Source of the DNA: JAWKTM01 sp041399085
GTDB lineage: Bacteria > Planctomycetota > Planctomycetia > Pirellulales > Pirellulaceae
Assembly (NCBI GenBank): GCA_041399085.1
Contig: JAWKTM010000032.1
Location: 1 to 64,000 of the forward strand
Direction of reading: 5' to 3'
DNA: 64,000 bases
The position numbers were made by a program, and so were the translations under genes. Positions 17,756 to 27,124 of this stretch are shown here, piece by piece; position 1 is the stretch's first letter, and each line of letters begins with the position of its first letter. Under the pieces are notes generated by a model that saw nothing but the letters and a program-made list of their open reading frames with translations, was not told where the DNA came from and made no database searches.

Positions 17756-19642
17756 CTAACTCGCGTCGGCCGGTTTCGCCGGGACGGCCGGAGCCACTTC
17801 GATCTTCTTCCACTGAACGTCCGCGAACACATCGTTGCCGTGGCGAACCTCCATGCGATGCGGCCACTGTCGGCCTTCCATCTCACGATAATCACTGAAG
17901 TAAATTTCGCACGGATCGCCGTCGGGCGAGGCGTACATTTCGACCGACGCCAACAACCCCGTTTCTGGATCGAACATGAATCGGGATTCGACGACGTTGT
18001 AAGAACCCACCAACGTATCGCACGGCAACTCTTTGCCCGGCACGGGCACGGTGCCCAAATAGTAAACATCGCCAAACTGGGCCGGGCCGACGCGAAGCAT
18101 GCGTTGCCACAAGTGCAAACCAACCAACAACCCGCCACTTCCTTCCGGGGCCGTTTGCTCGTCCAAATCCTTGCTCAGTTCCAAATTCGCCGGCCCGCCG
18201 GGAAACAGCGCCGTCGCCGTTTCGTCGCCCAATAGAATCTCGACGTCGCCGCCAATCGTCAGCTCGCCGGTCAACTTCCAAGGTCCGGTCGCCGTGCTGA
18301 ATTCACCGGCGGAACTGCCGAACGACTTCCACACGCGATCGCGGTTCAATTGGTTGAAATAGTAGTTCGCGTAGCCGCGCCGCTGCTCGATTAGCTTAGC
18401 CGCGGCCTCGGGCACTTTCACTTGTTGAGCGGCGGGCGATCGACGAGCGGGACGCGGCTGGCCGGGCTTTGGTTGTCCAGGCTTCGGCTGGCTGCCGTCG
18501 GGTTTGTCCGCGTCGGAATCCTTCTCGTCGTCTCGTGGCTGATCGTCTTCCTTCGACTCGTCGTCCTGATCCGGTTTTTTGCCACCCGGCGGTTCCTCGG
18601 CCGGAACGGCGCGTTGCACCTTCTCCAACAGCTCCTCGCGAGCATGAACGCCGGTTAGACGAACCAACACATCGAACTGCTGATCGTCGCGGCGGTAGGT
18701 CATGGGAACTCGCCAACCGCGAGGAAAAATGCCAAGCACGTTTTTGAACTCATTGGCCGTGTCCACCGTGCGGCCGCCAAACGCCACGATCTGATCGCCA
18801 TATCGCAAGCCGCGGCGATACGCATCGGAGGATTCGAGAATGTCCGACACGATCACGCGATTGTCGTCCGACGTGGAAACCGTCGCCCCCAGCGTGGCGT
18901 GGTCCACAATCCGGCCGCTGTGCAAGTAGCCGAGGAAATGTTTGATTTGATTGATCGAGATTGCATAGCCCACACCCACGTTTACGCGGCCCCGTTTCTC
19001 GAACGAACCGCGGCCGTTGATGCCGATCAGATCACCGTTCGCGTTGAACAGCGGTCCGCCTGAGTTGCCCGGATTGATCGACGCATCGGTTTGAATGCAG
19101 TCGGCGTACTCTAGCAAGGTTCCGGCGGGCTCTTGATACCGATGCACGCCCGACACGATTCCGAACGTAACCGTGGGCTGGAAATTCGTCGCCAACAGAA
19201 ATGGATTGCCGACCGCGAAGCACCAATCGCCAACCCGGACTCCGTCGCTGTCGGCCATCGTCGCCGGCGTGAAATCATCACGGCCAAGCAACTTGATTAA
19301 CGCCACATCTCCCGTGGGATCGATGCCCACGATCACCGCGTCGTACAAACGACCGTCGTTCATGCCACATTGCATGTAATCGCCCGCCGGTTGCACGACG
19401 TGGAAGTTCGTCAGCGCATAACCATCGGGCGTAATAACGACGCCCGAACCGCCACCGCGCCCACCGTTGGCAAAGATGGCAACGGCGCTCTTGGAGGCCT
19501 TTTCGATCGCGGCAATGCGTTGCTGCTCGGCGTCCAATACGGCTTGAGCCACATCGGCGGCCAACGCGCGCGGTACGACTGCCAAACCGGACAGCAGAGT
19601 CAGGACGATCGCCGTGAATCCGCAAATACAAGGTGACTTCAT
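17756..19642 (-). CDS. HtrA/DegP-like serine protease with PDZ and C-terminal extension
   Basis: A 628-residue exported serine protease. Signal peptide about 1-29 (ALAA-DV). The trypsin-like domain has a complete triad: H81 (LTNFHVV), D112 (GDVALIKL), S194 (PGNSGGPLF). One PDZ domain spans about 250-345. An acidic, Pro/Lys-rich linker (about 355-405) with KPGQ repeats joins it to a C-terminal domain of about 220 residues that is not part of ordinary HtrA and whose fold I do not recognise. Presumed role is periplasmic protein quality control. It begins with an ATG overlapping the stop of the upstream NPCBM gene (ATGA) and leads into two catalytically dead paralogues. Confidence 0.9.
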   Translation of the reverse strand: MKSPCICGFTAIVLTLLSGLAVVPRALAADVAQAVLDAEQQRIAAIEKASKSAVAIFANGGRGGGSGVVITPDGYALTNFHVVQPAGDYMQCGMNDGRLYDAVIVGIDPTGDVALIKLLGRDDFTPATMADSDGVRVGDWCFAVGNPFLLATNFQPTVTFGIVSGVHRYQEPAGTLLEYADCIQTDASINPGNSGGPLFNANGDLIGINGRGSFEKRGRVNVGVGYAISINQIKHFLGYLHSGRIVDHATLGATVSTSDDNRVIVSDILESSDAYRRGLRYGDQIVAFGGRTVDTANEFKNVLGIFPRGWRVPMTYRRDDQQFDVLVRLTGVHAREELLEKVQRAVPAEEPPGGKKPDQDDESKEDDQPRDDEKDSDADKPDGSQPKPGQPKPGQPRPARRSPAAQQVKVPEAAAKLIEQRRGYANYYFNQLNRDRVWKSFGSSAGEFSTATGPWKLTGELTIGGDVEILLGDETATALFPGGPANLELSKDLDEQTAPEGSGGLLVGLHLWQRMLRVGPAQFGDVYYLGTVPVPGKELPCDTLVGSYNVVESRFMFDPETGLLASVEMYASPDGDPCEIYFSDYREMEGRQWPHRMEVRHGNDVFADVQWKKIEVAPAVPAKPADAS

Positions 19643-20834
19643 TGCGTTAACATCGCATCACAAAGGTTAAGGTGGTCGGCCAAATCCATGTTCTTGCCAT
19701 AGTCCACCAGGATTTCCAACCGACGCACGCCGCTGATATCGACATCCAGCGGTGAAACGCCTCATCGGCCTGTGATCTCGCGCTTGAACAACTCGCGGTT
19801 GTCGCCCGTGATTGTCAGCTCGACGACCGGCCGCCCACCCGCGCGTCCATCCCGACTTGAGCCACTAGTTTGCGATGATCGCCGGTCAGCCGGTAAGTCA
19901 ACTTCGTGCGACTGTGCAACGCAGTCCCTTGTCATAGCTGACTGATCGCCCTGTTGGCGAAGCAGCATCGGGCCGGTGGCAAACGATCGGTCGTTTCGGC
20001 GAGTGCATCAGGCTGAGTGCTTCCGGCAGCGTGGCCGACGCAAACCACGGCGTCCACTCGCTTGTTTGCGGTTCCAAATCGCTGAGGAACACGAGGTTGC
20101 CCGTCGAGAAATCAAACTTGTCGATCTGTCCCAGAGGCAGCGACACGCGCACGTTGCTTAGGCAAGTAACCTCGACCGATCGATCGCTGGCGGCAAATGA
20201 CTTGGCCTGCCAGACGCAACTATTGGCATCGTGAACACGACAGACCGGAGCGGCGAAGTCGGGCTTTAGCGCGTGAAAGTAGACCAAGCCTTCACGAGCC
20301 GCTCGCGCGGCACGCATTCACGTCCGAGCCTTCATAACGAAAGTTGACCACCTTGGCATCCACTTCCGCAATCAAGCCTCCAGATAATTGATCGATCAAG
20401 GACTTATGCACGACCAGCCGATCGCCGCGTACACATCCTTGCCCGGCTTCAGCCCATTGCTCGGTCAACGCGTTGCTCGCCGAGTGAAACCGAACGGAAT
20501 GAATTTGACGAGTGGGAATCTCCAGCGATTGACCGCTGGCTAAACCGACCGTCGCCGCGTCGGACGTCGAAGTAAACGAACTGCCGACGATCACGGAGCC
20601 GTCGACCAACGCAACCAAACCGTGGGTTCAAAATCAGCCACCGGCTGCGCGTCTGGCAAACTCAGGTAGAACAACCGCGCCGCGAAAGCTTTTCGGACCG
20701 GCTGGCGTCCCCAGCACGATTTGCTCGGGGGCCAGTTGTTCCAGTGAACCGCTGAGCGTGGGCCCCGAGAGCGGTTTGACTTGAGCATCGGCGGCGATCA
20801 ATCCGAGCAACGACAGCAACAGCAAGTTCGACAT
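19639..20834 (-). pseudogene. NPCBM/NEW2-like secreted protein gene, multiply frameshifted
   Basis: Starts with ATG at 20834 and a signal peptide (MSNLLLLSLLGLIAADAQ). The reading frame then shifts near 20690, 20615, 20310, 19925 and 19838, and an in-frame TGA occurs at 19762-19764. Stitched together it reads as one protein of about 395 residues ending in an NPCBM-like domain (ALHSRTKLTYRLTGDHRKL, then RPVVELTITGDNRELF, then ISGVRRLEILVDYGKNMDLA), a carbohydrate-binding-type module. The final stop overlaps the HtrA start by 4 nt, so the ancestral gene was translationally coupled to HtrA. The peptide sequence between indels is well preserved, which means recent decay or a cluster of sequencing errors. 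Confidence 0.75.
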
Positions 20835-21053
20835 GAGAGTTTTTCGTTTACCAGCTCGGGCGGTTATAGGACCACGTGGCGGCTTGTCGTGTCGACTCTA
20901 TCAATTTTGAGGCCGCAAATTCGACGTGGGAAACTTTTCAACTGTACTCCCAAACTAAGCCGTTTGTCGAGCGAATCGTGACGTGTGCTGCTTCCACGCA
21001 CGCATACAATCCAACTCGCTGTGCGTGGGCTCCCGACCCCGCACATTTCTGAT

Positions 21054-21085
21054 CGCAGGTCTCCCGGCACGGTGGGAGACCTGCG
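21054..21085. repeat. Perfect 12-bp inverted repeat (hairpin)
   Basis: CGCAGGTCTCCC (21054-21065) pairs with GGGAGACCTGCG (21074-21085) around an 8-base loop. There is no T-run, so it is not a standard Rho-independent terminator. The same GGGAGACCTGCG core recurs at 21107-21118 and, with one change, at 21130-21141, which points to a dispersed intergenic repeat family rather than a one-off terminator. Confidence 0.7.
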
Positions 21086-21103
21086 GTCGGTGGTCTCGGC
21101 GAG

Positions 21104-21149
21104 GTCGGGAGACCTGCGCCGAGCGCGTCGGGAGACCTACGCCGAGCGC
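21104..21149. repeat. Two-copy 23-bp tandem repeat
   Basis: Two adjacent 23-bp units, 21104-21126 and 21127-21149, differ at one base. Each contains GTCGGGAGACCT followed by GCCGAGCGC. The core is shared with the 3' arm of the neighbouring hairpin at 21074-21085. Confidence 0.75.
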
Positions 21150-21212
21150 GCTTTGCAACTGGGGGCTTCGCTTCGCTACGACCCCAAGCACACAAAAACC
21201 TACGCACCCCAC

Positions 21213-21237
21213 ACCAAGCACCAAGCACCAAGCACCA
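21213..21237. repeat. ACCAAGC heptamer microsatellite
   Basis: About 3.5 perfect copies of ACCAAGC in an AC-rich stretch (21190-21255) just downstream of the stop codon of the 369-residue gene. Non-coding; a heptamer array in coding sequence would shift frame on slippage, but here it has no evident consequence. Confidence 0.7.
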
Positions 21238-21276
21238 AAAACCCCAGGAACCCAAAAGTGACGCCGTCACAATGCA

Positions 21277-22386
21277 CTAGCTGCCGTCGTTGGCCAGTTT
21301 GCGAAAATACTCCTCGATCACTTCGCGGTAATGAGCCGGCAAGTCCTTGCTGATTCGCTGCAAAGCCTCTTGGCGATCTTTCTGCGGAAGATTTCCCCAG
21401 CCCGACTTCGACCCAGTTCGCTTTTGATCGACATCGCCAGGACCGGTGCCGCCGCCAGCTTGGCTGTCTTGCATCGGACTGCTGGGATTCATGCCGCCAG
21501 CCGAACCGCCGCCGCCTTGTTGCTGTTGTTGTTGCTTTTCCAATTCCTCGATCATCTTGTCCAGCTTGGCGATCACGTCGTCTTCTTGTTTACGGACCTT
21601 CTTGCCGGCGCGAGCCAAATCGAGCCGACGTTGAATGTCGTCCATCAGCCGCGAAACTTCATCAAGCGAATCGGTCTTGAGCGGCTTGAGATCGGCTTCC
21701 ATCAGCTTGGCCACCGTGGCGTAGCGACGCGGAATCACCGAGTCGTTCTCCATGAGTTGAGCCAACGCCGGCAGACATTTGTCCTTGTCCAGCAAGCGAT
21801 GATGACAAACGCTTTGGTAGAACAGCAGCGTCGCCGGATCGACCACATTCTCCGGCTTGAGCCCGTCGAGCTGTTTCAGCGATTCATCGATTAACCGATT
21901 CTGAGCTAGCCAACGTCCGTAATACAAACGCAGGTTGTGGCGTTCGAACTCCGGCCGAGTGTCGTCAACCAACAGCTCGTGCTCGGGCATGACCAACGGT
22001 GGCTTGATCGACCGACATTGTTCGACCAACCGAGCCGCGTCCTCGTCGACGGCCGCGATCGTGGTTGCCACGCGCTCGAGCAACTCAGCCGAAGCCACTT
22101 CCTGGGCTTCTTTATCGGCGGGTTCCGGCCAAAGTGTTTCCACCTTCAACGTGCCCGCCTCGTCCAGTGAACGCTGTTTGGCCCACGCCAGCACTTGGTC
22201 TCGCACCGTTGTGGCCGCTGGCACTTGCCAAGTCGCTCGCTTGCCGAATTCATCCGGCACGGTTTCCGCCGCGGCGGCGATGACGGTGAACGAGAGGCAG
22301 CCGATCAATAACAGCGATCGAGTCGCCCAACTCAAACCGTCGTGTCGTCGTGACGGCTTAATGCTTCGTTGGATTGCGTGCCGCAT
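21277..22386 (-). CDS. Exported protein of the MoxR/VWA operon, function unknown
   Basis: A 369-residue protein with an N-terminal export signal (hydrophobic core about 22-40, AAAA-ET). The middle is helical (about 45-270) with a paired-helix, TPR-like look (LRLYYGRWLAQNRLIDESLKQLDGL). A run of Gln then Gly (about 280-300) links it to a conserved C-terminal motif (GWGNLPQKDRQEALQRISKD, about 328-347, then HYREVIEEYFRKLA). I do not recognise a named domain; proteins ending in this motif accompany MoxR/BatA operons in planctomycetes. It follows the 716-residue gene by 71 bp on the same strand. Confidence 0.72.
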   Translation of the reverse strand: MRHAIQRSIKPSRRHDGLSWATRSLLLIGCLSFTVIAAAAETVPDEFGKRATWQVPAATTVRDQVLAWAKQRSLDEAGTLKVETLWPEPADKEAQEVASAELLERVATTIAAVDEDAARLVEQCRSIKPPLVMPEHELLVDDTRPEFERHNLRLYYGRWLAQNRLIDESLKQLDGLKPENVVDPATLLFYQSVCHHRLLDKDKCLPALAQLMENDSVIPRRYATVAKLMEADLKPLKTDSLDEVSRLMDDIQRRLDLARAGKKVRKQEDDVIAKLDKMIEELEKQQQQQQGGGGSAGGMNPSSPMQDSQAGGGTGPGDVDQKRTGSKSGWGNLPQKDRQEALQRISKDLPAHYREVIEEYFRKLANDGS

Positions 22387-22457
22387 TTCCGTTGCCTCCC
22401 GTACAAGTGAATGATCGCTTCCGCGTGAATGGCCGGTCGTTAAACGTTTGCCAGTGG

Positions 22458-24608
22458 TTACTTGTTTTTACCCAACACGATGTCGCGCGTGATGCGACGA
22501 ATGTCATCCTCGCGTTCCGCCAGTTTGCGAATCGCTTCTTGAAGATCATTGTCGGTCGCTTGGCCGACCTCGTCATCGCTGTCGTCCAGCAGCCGAGCGT
22601 AACGCTGCGTCCGCGTGTTCACTCGCAACTGCAAAGCGCGGATCATCTTCAGCTCGGCAATCTGATCCACTAGCGGCTGATCCTGCGGTTGGCCTTGCTG
22701 TTGTTGCTGCTGTTGTTGCTGACGATTCTCTTGGTCTTGCTGAGCCTTTTGCAGGGCTTCGATCATCTCTTCCAACGCTCGGATAATGTCTTCCTCGATG
22801 CCTTGCGTGATGCGGTCGACCTTCACGTCCGCCAGTCGCTCGGCGACTTGCTCCATGTCTTCCCGCATCTGCTCGACCGCTTCGGGGAACGCGATCGACG
22901 AGCCTTCTTCCAGCAACAACGTCAGCGCCTTGTCCGCCTCGATCACGATTTTGCGTTCATCGAAAGCCAAGTTCGCCGCCCGCTGCTCGACCGTACGATC
23001 GCGATCGGTCTCGGGGATCGCGCCCAGCCGCTTGGTGTCTTCGTACACCTTTAGTTGCATTTGCAGCATCTTGGTAAAGCGACTTTCCAACAGCGCCAGC
23101 ATCCGCTCGATCTCTTCCTCACGGAGCTGACGCAAGATGCGTTCAAGTTCCGCGATCGCCTCGCGCAGCTTCTGTTCGGCCTCGCGCTGAGCCTCGACCG
23201 ACTCCTTCCGCTTGGCTTCTTCCAGCCGCTGCTTGGCTTCCTGCATCTTCTGCTGAGCTTCCTGGATGCGTTGCCGAGCCGGGTTTTGCTCTTGCTGTTC
23301 GCCCGATTCGCCGGACTCGGATTCGGACTCACCACCTCCGCCGCCCTGGCTTTGACCTTGGCTCTGGCCGCCTTGCTTGTCACCCTTCGATTTACCTTCG
23401 CTGTCGCCTTTCGAATCGCCCTCGCTATCTCCCTTGGTGTCGCCTTCGCTCTCGCCTTTGGAGTCGCCTTCTTTGTCTCCCTTGGATTTGCCTTCCGAAT
23501 CGCCTTTGGATTTTCCTTCGCTATCGCCCTTCGAGTCGCCTTCCGATTCGGACTTTGAATCGCCTTCGCTCTCACCCTTCGATTTGCCCTCGGAATCCCC
23601 CTTGGATTTCGATTCGCTATCGCCTTTGGATTTACCTTCCGAGTCTGACTTAGAATCGCCTTCGGATTCGCTCTTCGAGTCGCCTTCGCTCTCGCCTTTC
23701 GACTTACCCTCGGAATCCCCTTTGGACTTGCTCTCGCTGTCGCCCTTCGATTTCCCTTCGCTGTCGCCCTTCGACTCGCCTTCGGATTCGCTGTCCGATT
23801 TGCCGTCCGAGTCGCCCTTGGATTCGCCCTCGCCGGCTTCACCGCTGCCGGGCTGGTTGGCGGCTTCGTCCTCGCCGATCTTCTGCTCCAGATTGCCCGT
23901 GCGGTCGGCGATCTGACCTTGGTTCTTGGCCAACTGATCGGCGTCCGCGCCCCCTTCGGTGCGCCCGCGATTGGCAGCTTGCAGACGCTGCAACCGAACC
24001 AGCTCCTTGATGTATTCCTGAATCCGCTCGCGCTCGCTCTTGATGCGATCCGTGCGGTTCTCGCTGACCAACAACTCCAGCAACGCTCGCAAATCCTTGA
24101 CCAGAACTTCCTGGCTGGTGGTCGCGTTCTTCAAGTCTTCGCGGTTCAACAGCAGAACCACTTTGTTCATTTCTTTCAGCGTGAAGTTCTCTTTGGAAAG
24201 CTGCGTTGCTTGTTTCAACAACGCGGCTCGCTGCGGATTCGTCGGGCCTTCCAGCTCGGCCAAACGAAACAACTCTTTTTCCAGCTTGTCGAACTTGTCG
24301 GCAACGACGCCCTGTTGATAAGCCAGCTCGTCCGCCACTTTGGGCTCGGCCGCCGGAGTTTCCGTCGCTGGAGTTTCAGTCGGCTTGTCGTCACCGTCTT
24401 TCGCATTAGCCGCAGGCTTCTCCTCAGCCGGCTTTTCGTCAGCCGGCTTGTCCGTCGCGGCTTTCTCCCCGGCCGGTTTCTCCTCGGCTGCTTCCGCCGG
24501 TTTGGCCGCCTCGGCCGGTTCTTGAGCCCACGCCACCGGTGTCGCCAACAGGGCCGCCACGCAGAACGTCAGCCATCCGTTCACAGCCCAGCACGTCATT
24601 CGCTTCAT
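22458..24608 (-). CDS. Exported coiled-coil protein with long Ser/Glu/Gly/Asp/Lys repeat region
   Basis: A 716-residue exported protein. Signal peptide about 1-28 (VAWA-QE), then an Ala/Glu/Lys/Pro-rich stretch (about 30-90), a helical region (about 95-250), a highly repetitive zone (about 255-425) built from KGDSEGKS-type units, a Gln/Gly/Glu-rich hinge, and a long alpha-helical coiled-coil region with a Gln run (about 440-716, ending RDIVLGKNK). Within the repeat zone a unit of about 40 residues is duplicated in tandem. No catalytic motif. Position between the 809- and 369-residue genes suggests it is a structural partner of the VWA/MoxR system in the envelope. Confidence 0.78.
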   Translation of the reverse strand: MKRMTCWAVNGWLTFCVAALLATPVAWAQEPAEAAKPAEAAEEKPAGEKAATDKPADEKPAEEKPAANAKDGDDKPTETPATETPAAEPKVADELAYQQGVVADKFDKLEKELFRLAELEGPTNPQRAALLKQATQLSKENFTLKEMNKVVLLLNREDLKNATTSQEVLVKDLRALLELLVSENRTDRIKSERERIQEYIKELVRLQRLQAANRGRTEGGADADQLAKNQGQIADRTGNLEQKIGEDEAANQPGSGEAGEGESKGDSDGKSDSESEGESKGDSEGKSKGDSESKSKGDSEGKSKGESEGDSKSESEGDSKSDSEGKSKGDSESKSKGDSEGKSKGESEGDSKSESEGDSKGDSEGKSKGDSEGKSKGDKEGDSKGESEGDTKGDSEGDSKGDSEGKSKGDKQGGQSQGQSQGGGGGESESESGESGEQQEQNPARQRIQEAQQKMQEAKQRLEEAKRKESVEAQREAEQKLREAIAELERILRQLREEEIERMLALLESRFTKMLQMQLKVYEDTKRLGAIPETDRDRTVEQRAANLAFDERKIVIEADKALTLLLEEGSSIAFPEAVEQMREDMEQVAERLADVKVDRITQGIEEDIIRALEEMIEALQKAQQDQENRQQQQQQQQQGQPQDQPLVDQIAELKMIRALQLRVNTRTQRYARLLDDSDDEVGQATDNDLQEAIRKLAEREDDIRRITRDIVLGKNK

Positions 24609-24694
24609 GGGGAAAACTCCTTTTCGATCTCCAGCAACCGGAGGCTTTCTTTGGCAGCGCTCGAGCGCGTGCGGACGATAAAAGGTCGGACAAG

Positions 24695-27124
24695 CTATTT
24701 GAACAAGTCTTGCAACACGCTCTTCTTCTGTTCGGACTTGGTCTGTTCCAGCAACTTCTCTTGAGCTTCCAGCAAGGCTCGAACCTCGGCAATGATTTCG
24801 TTGAAGTCCTGGATGTCGATCATCTTTTCCAAAACGGCTTCCAGCTCCAACAGCACATCGTTGGCCTGAGCGATCGCCGCTTCGGCCGCCACATTGCCCG
24901 CTTCGCGATCATCCAGCGACGCTTCGAGCGTCTTCAAACGTGAGTCGAGTTCGGGGAACAAATTGTTCACGATCAACAACAACGGATCGGCCACCAAGTC
25001 CTTCAGCCGGTCCTTGCGATCTTGCGTATCCACTCGGTTGTTCACTAATTCTTGGCGGATGTCAAGGAACGACAACGCCACGCCGCTGATTTCCTGAGCC
25101 GATTTCTCGCTCTGGGTCTGAGCCCGTTGGGTCCGCAACAGCCGAAGCGAACGAAGCCGCTGGGCTCGTTGTTCCGGAGTCAAGCGAGTGTCGCCCGGCT
25201 CGGCCGCATTCAAACTCTCCGCGTCGCTTTCGGAATCCGCGTCACCCGGCTCGGCCGACGAGTCCGCCAAACCTTCGGCTTTCACTCGCACCAAGTCGTC
25301 GCGCATCTGCGTGACTTCGTCGATGATCTGCAAGAACCGCATTCTCAGCCCATACTCGCGCTGATCCAGCAACGCCAACAACGCATCGGGCGTAACCACG
25401 TCCAATTGATACTTGTCGCCGCTGCCGACATTCGGGCCACCCGCCAAATCCAGCTTGTCGGCCGCTTGGACCGTCAGCGTCAGTTTATCGCCGGGCTGCA
25501 ACGCGAACTGTTCGTCTTGGTTTCGCACCTCGCGGAAGTCGACTTCCGTCTTGACCGCGCCGGCCGAAGCGATCGGCACCGGAAACTCTCGCGAATTGGC
25601 TTCGTTCACCGTCGCGGCCACCCAAGCTCGCTCGACCGCATAGTCGTCTTGAATCGTGCCCTCGATCGGAACCAAGACATCCGGCGTCACGGCCATGCCG
25701 ATCCCTTTCAACCGCACGGCCACCGTGGGCGGCTCGTCGGGAATCGCCGAGATATGCAACCGATGCGGCCGCTCGCTAATCACGTTGTCCGCGTCGTGCA
25801 GCGTCACATCCAATGTGAGATTGCCATCCAAACTGGGCACTTCGAAAGCGAACTCGCGACCCTTCCCGTCGGGAAACTCGATCGTCGTCGTCTCGTCGGT
25901 TTCCGGGTTATAGATGTGAACCTTCTTGAGTTCCTTATTCGCCTGGGCGGCAATCGTCAGCTTCGTGCCCAGCGGCAATTGCACTCCGCTGCGATAGTCG
26001 ATTTCTCGCGGCAGCCAAAGATCGAGTTCCTTGTTCACCAAATACGAAGGGAACTCACAGTTCAGCTTCGCGCCCACGATCGTCGGGCTATCGACCACAT
26101 CCACGCGATAGTCCGACATCCGATGATCGCGGCCGATCACATCGAATTCGATCGTCGACAACACGCCCTTGAACGGCTTGCCGTCGTACACATACTTCTG
26201 CGAATACACGGCTTCGTCGCCAGCGCGGCTGATCGTTGTCTCCTCGCGCGAGACCTGGCGCATCTGGCCGATCTTCTTCATCGAAACGCGACCGCGCTCG
26301 CCGTCTTCCGTGCGATATAAGATCGTGCAAGTCTCGGGCAAGTCGTCCGCGCCGGCGAACGCTCGCACATTCAACCGCACGCTGGCTCCCCGCGCGACGC
26401 GAATCCGACCATCCTCGAACTCGACCAATTGAGGCGGCGGCGCCTTGCCCTCGCCCAGCGACGCTCGCAACACTTCGATCCCCACGACCTCCACCTGAAC
26501 GCGACGAGGCCAAGGTTCGTTCTCTAACAGATACAACCGTTTGGCGGCCGTCGCAAACGCGTCACTTTGCAGGAAACCGAAAGCCAAGATCGTTAGCGCC
26601 AACAGCGAGGCGCCGGCCAGCTTCCACAACAACGGCCCCGTGTTGAAGACGCTGCCGACCGACACGCCACGAATCGCGGCCAAAGCTTGCTCGTCCGCTT
26701 GCGTGAGCATTTCGGGGCTGAAGTCCGTGGCATGGTCGGGACGCTCTTTCATTTCCACCGAGGTGACCAGCGCGTCTTGAAACTCGCGATATCGCCGTTC
26801 CAACAACACGGCCATGCTGTGATCGGCCATCCGCACGAACGCTCGCCGAAATACCCACTGATACAAGATGTATCCCAACACCACGGCAACAATCAGCAAC
26901 ACAATCGCACGAAACGCACGCGACAGCTCCGAGGCCCCAACCAAGATCGGCAGATAGTCGACCGCCAACGCGGCCCAAAACATCAGCCCCAGCCACACCA
27001 CGGCCAACGCCAAACCTTCGAGCCAGACGTACGCGCGAATACGCCAGCGAAGCGCACCCAGCACGCGGCGAATACGAGCGTCGAGTTCCGGTGTCGTTGT
27101 GTTGGACATGGTTGTGTTGGACAT
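24695..27124 (-). CDS. Large membrane-anchored envelope protein of the MoxR/VWA operon
   Basis: An 809-residue protein. Transmembrane segments are predicted at about 36-58, 67-90 and 165-185, followed by a large, probably periplasmic, beta-rich part (about 190-570) and a helical C-terminal region (about 590-809) rich in Glu, Arg and Leu, ending KSVLQDLFK. It resembles the DUF4175-like proteins found beside BatA/VWA genes, but I could not confirm the family. The N-terminus carries a perfect five-residue duplication (MSNTTMSNTT). The first ATG has GAGGAATC directly upstream and is preferred. Its start is 160 bp after the VWA gene stop and its stop is 86 bp from the next gene. Confidence 0.72.
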   Translation of the reverse strand: MSNTTMSNTTTPELDARIRRVLGALRWRIRAYVWLEGLALAVVWLGLMFWAALAVDYLPILVGASELSRAFRAIVLLIVAVVLGYILYQWVFRRAFVRMADHSMAVLLERRYREFQDALVTSVEMKERPDHATDFSPEMLTQADEQALAAIRGVSVGSVFNTGPLLWKLAGASLLALTILAFGFLQSDAFATAAKRLYLLENEPWPRRVQVEVVGIEVLRASLGEGKAPPPQLVEFEDGRIRVARGASVRLNVRAFAGADDLPETCTILYRTEDGERGRVSMKKIGQMRQVSREETTISRAGDEAVYSQKYVYDGKPFKGVLSTIEFDVIGRDHRMSDYRVDVVDSPTIVGAKLNCEFPSYLVNKELDLWLPREIDYRSGVQLPLGTKLTIAAQANKELKKVHIYNPETDETTTIEFPDGKGREFAFEVPSLDGNLTLDVTLHDADNVISERPHRLHISAIPDEPPTVAVRLKGIGMAVTPDVLVPIEGTIQDDYAVERAWVAATVNEANSREFPVPIASAGAVKTEVDFREVRNQDEQFALQPGDKLTLTVQAADKLDLAGGPNVGSGDKYQLDVVTPDALLALLDQREYGLRMRFLQIIDEVTQMRDDLVRVKAEGLADSSAEPGDADSESDAESLNAAEPGDTRLTPEQRAQRLRSLRLLRTQRAQTQSEKSAQEISGVALSFLDIRQELVNNRVDTQDRKDRLKDLVADPLLLIVNNLFPELDSRLKTLEASLDDREAGNVAAEAAIAQANDVLLELEAVLEKMIDIQDFNEIIAEVRALLEAQEKLLEQTKSEQKKSVLQDLFK

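Larger units (their letters stand above)
20835..21276. other. Intergenic region with repeats
   Basis: A 442-bp gap in the long minus-strand gene run. It contains a perfect 12-bp inverted repeat, a 23-bp tandem duplication carrying the same core, and a short ACCAAGC microsatellite, listed separately. No convincing gene. Promoter elements for the downstream NPCBM-HtrA genes probably lie towards 20835-20950. Confidence 0.6.

Noticed and set aside
21054..21085. Rho-independent terminator
   Set aside because: Good stem but no T run on either side.
21054..21149. CRISPR array
   Set aside because: Only two to three copies of a short core with no regularly sized unique spacers and no cas genes.
23377..23916. 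A plus-strand Ser/Pro/Leu-repeat frame
   Set aside because: It is the reverse of the KGDSEGKS-type repeat zone; the regular pattern is inherited from the repeats, not evidence of a gene.
25052..26320. A 422-codon plus-strand frame opposite the 809-residue gene
   Set aside because: Antisense shadow, no ribosome binding site or recognisable sequence.
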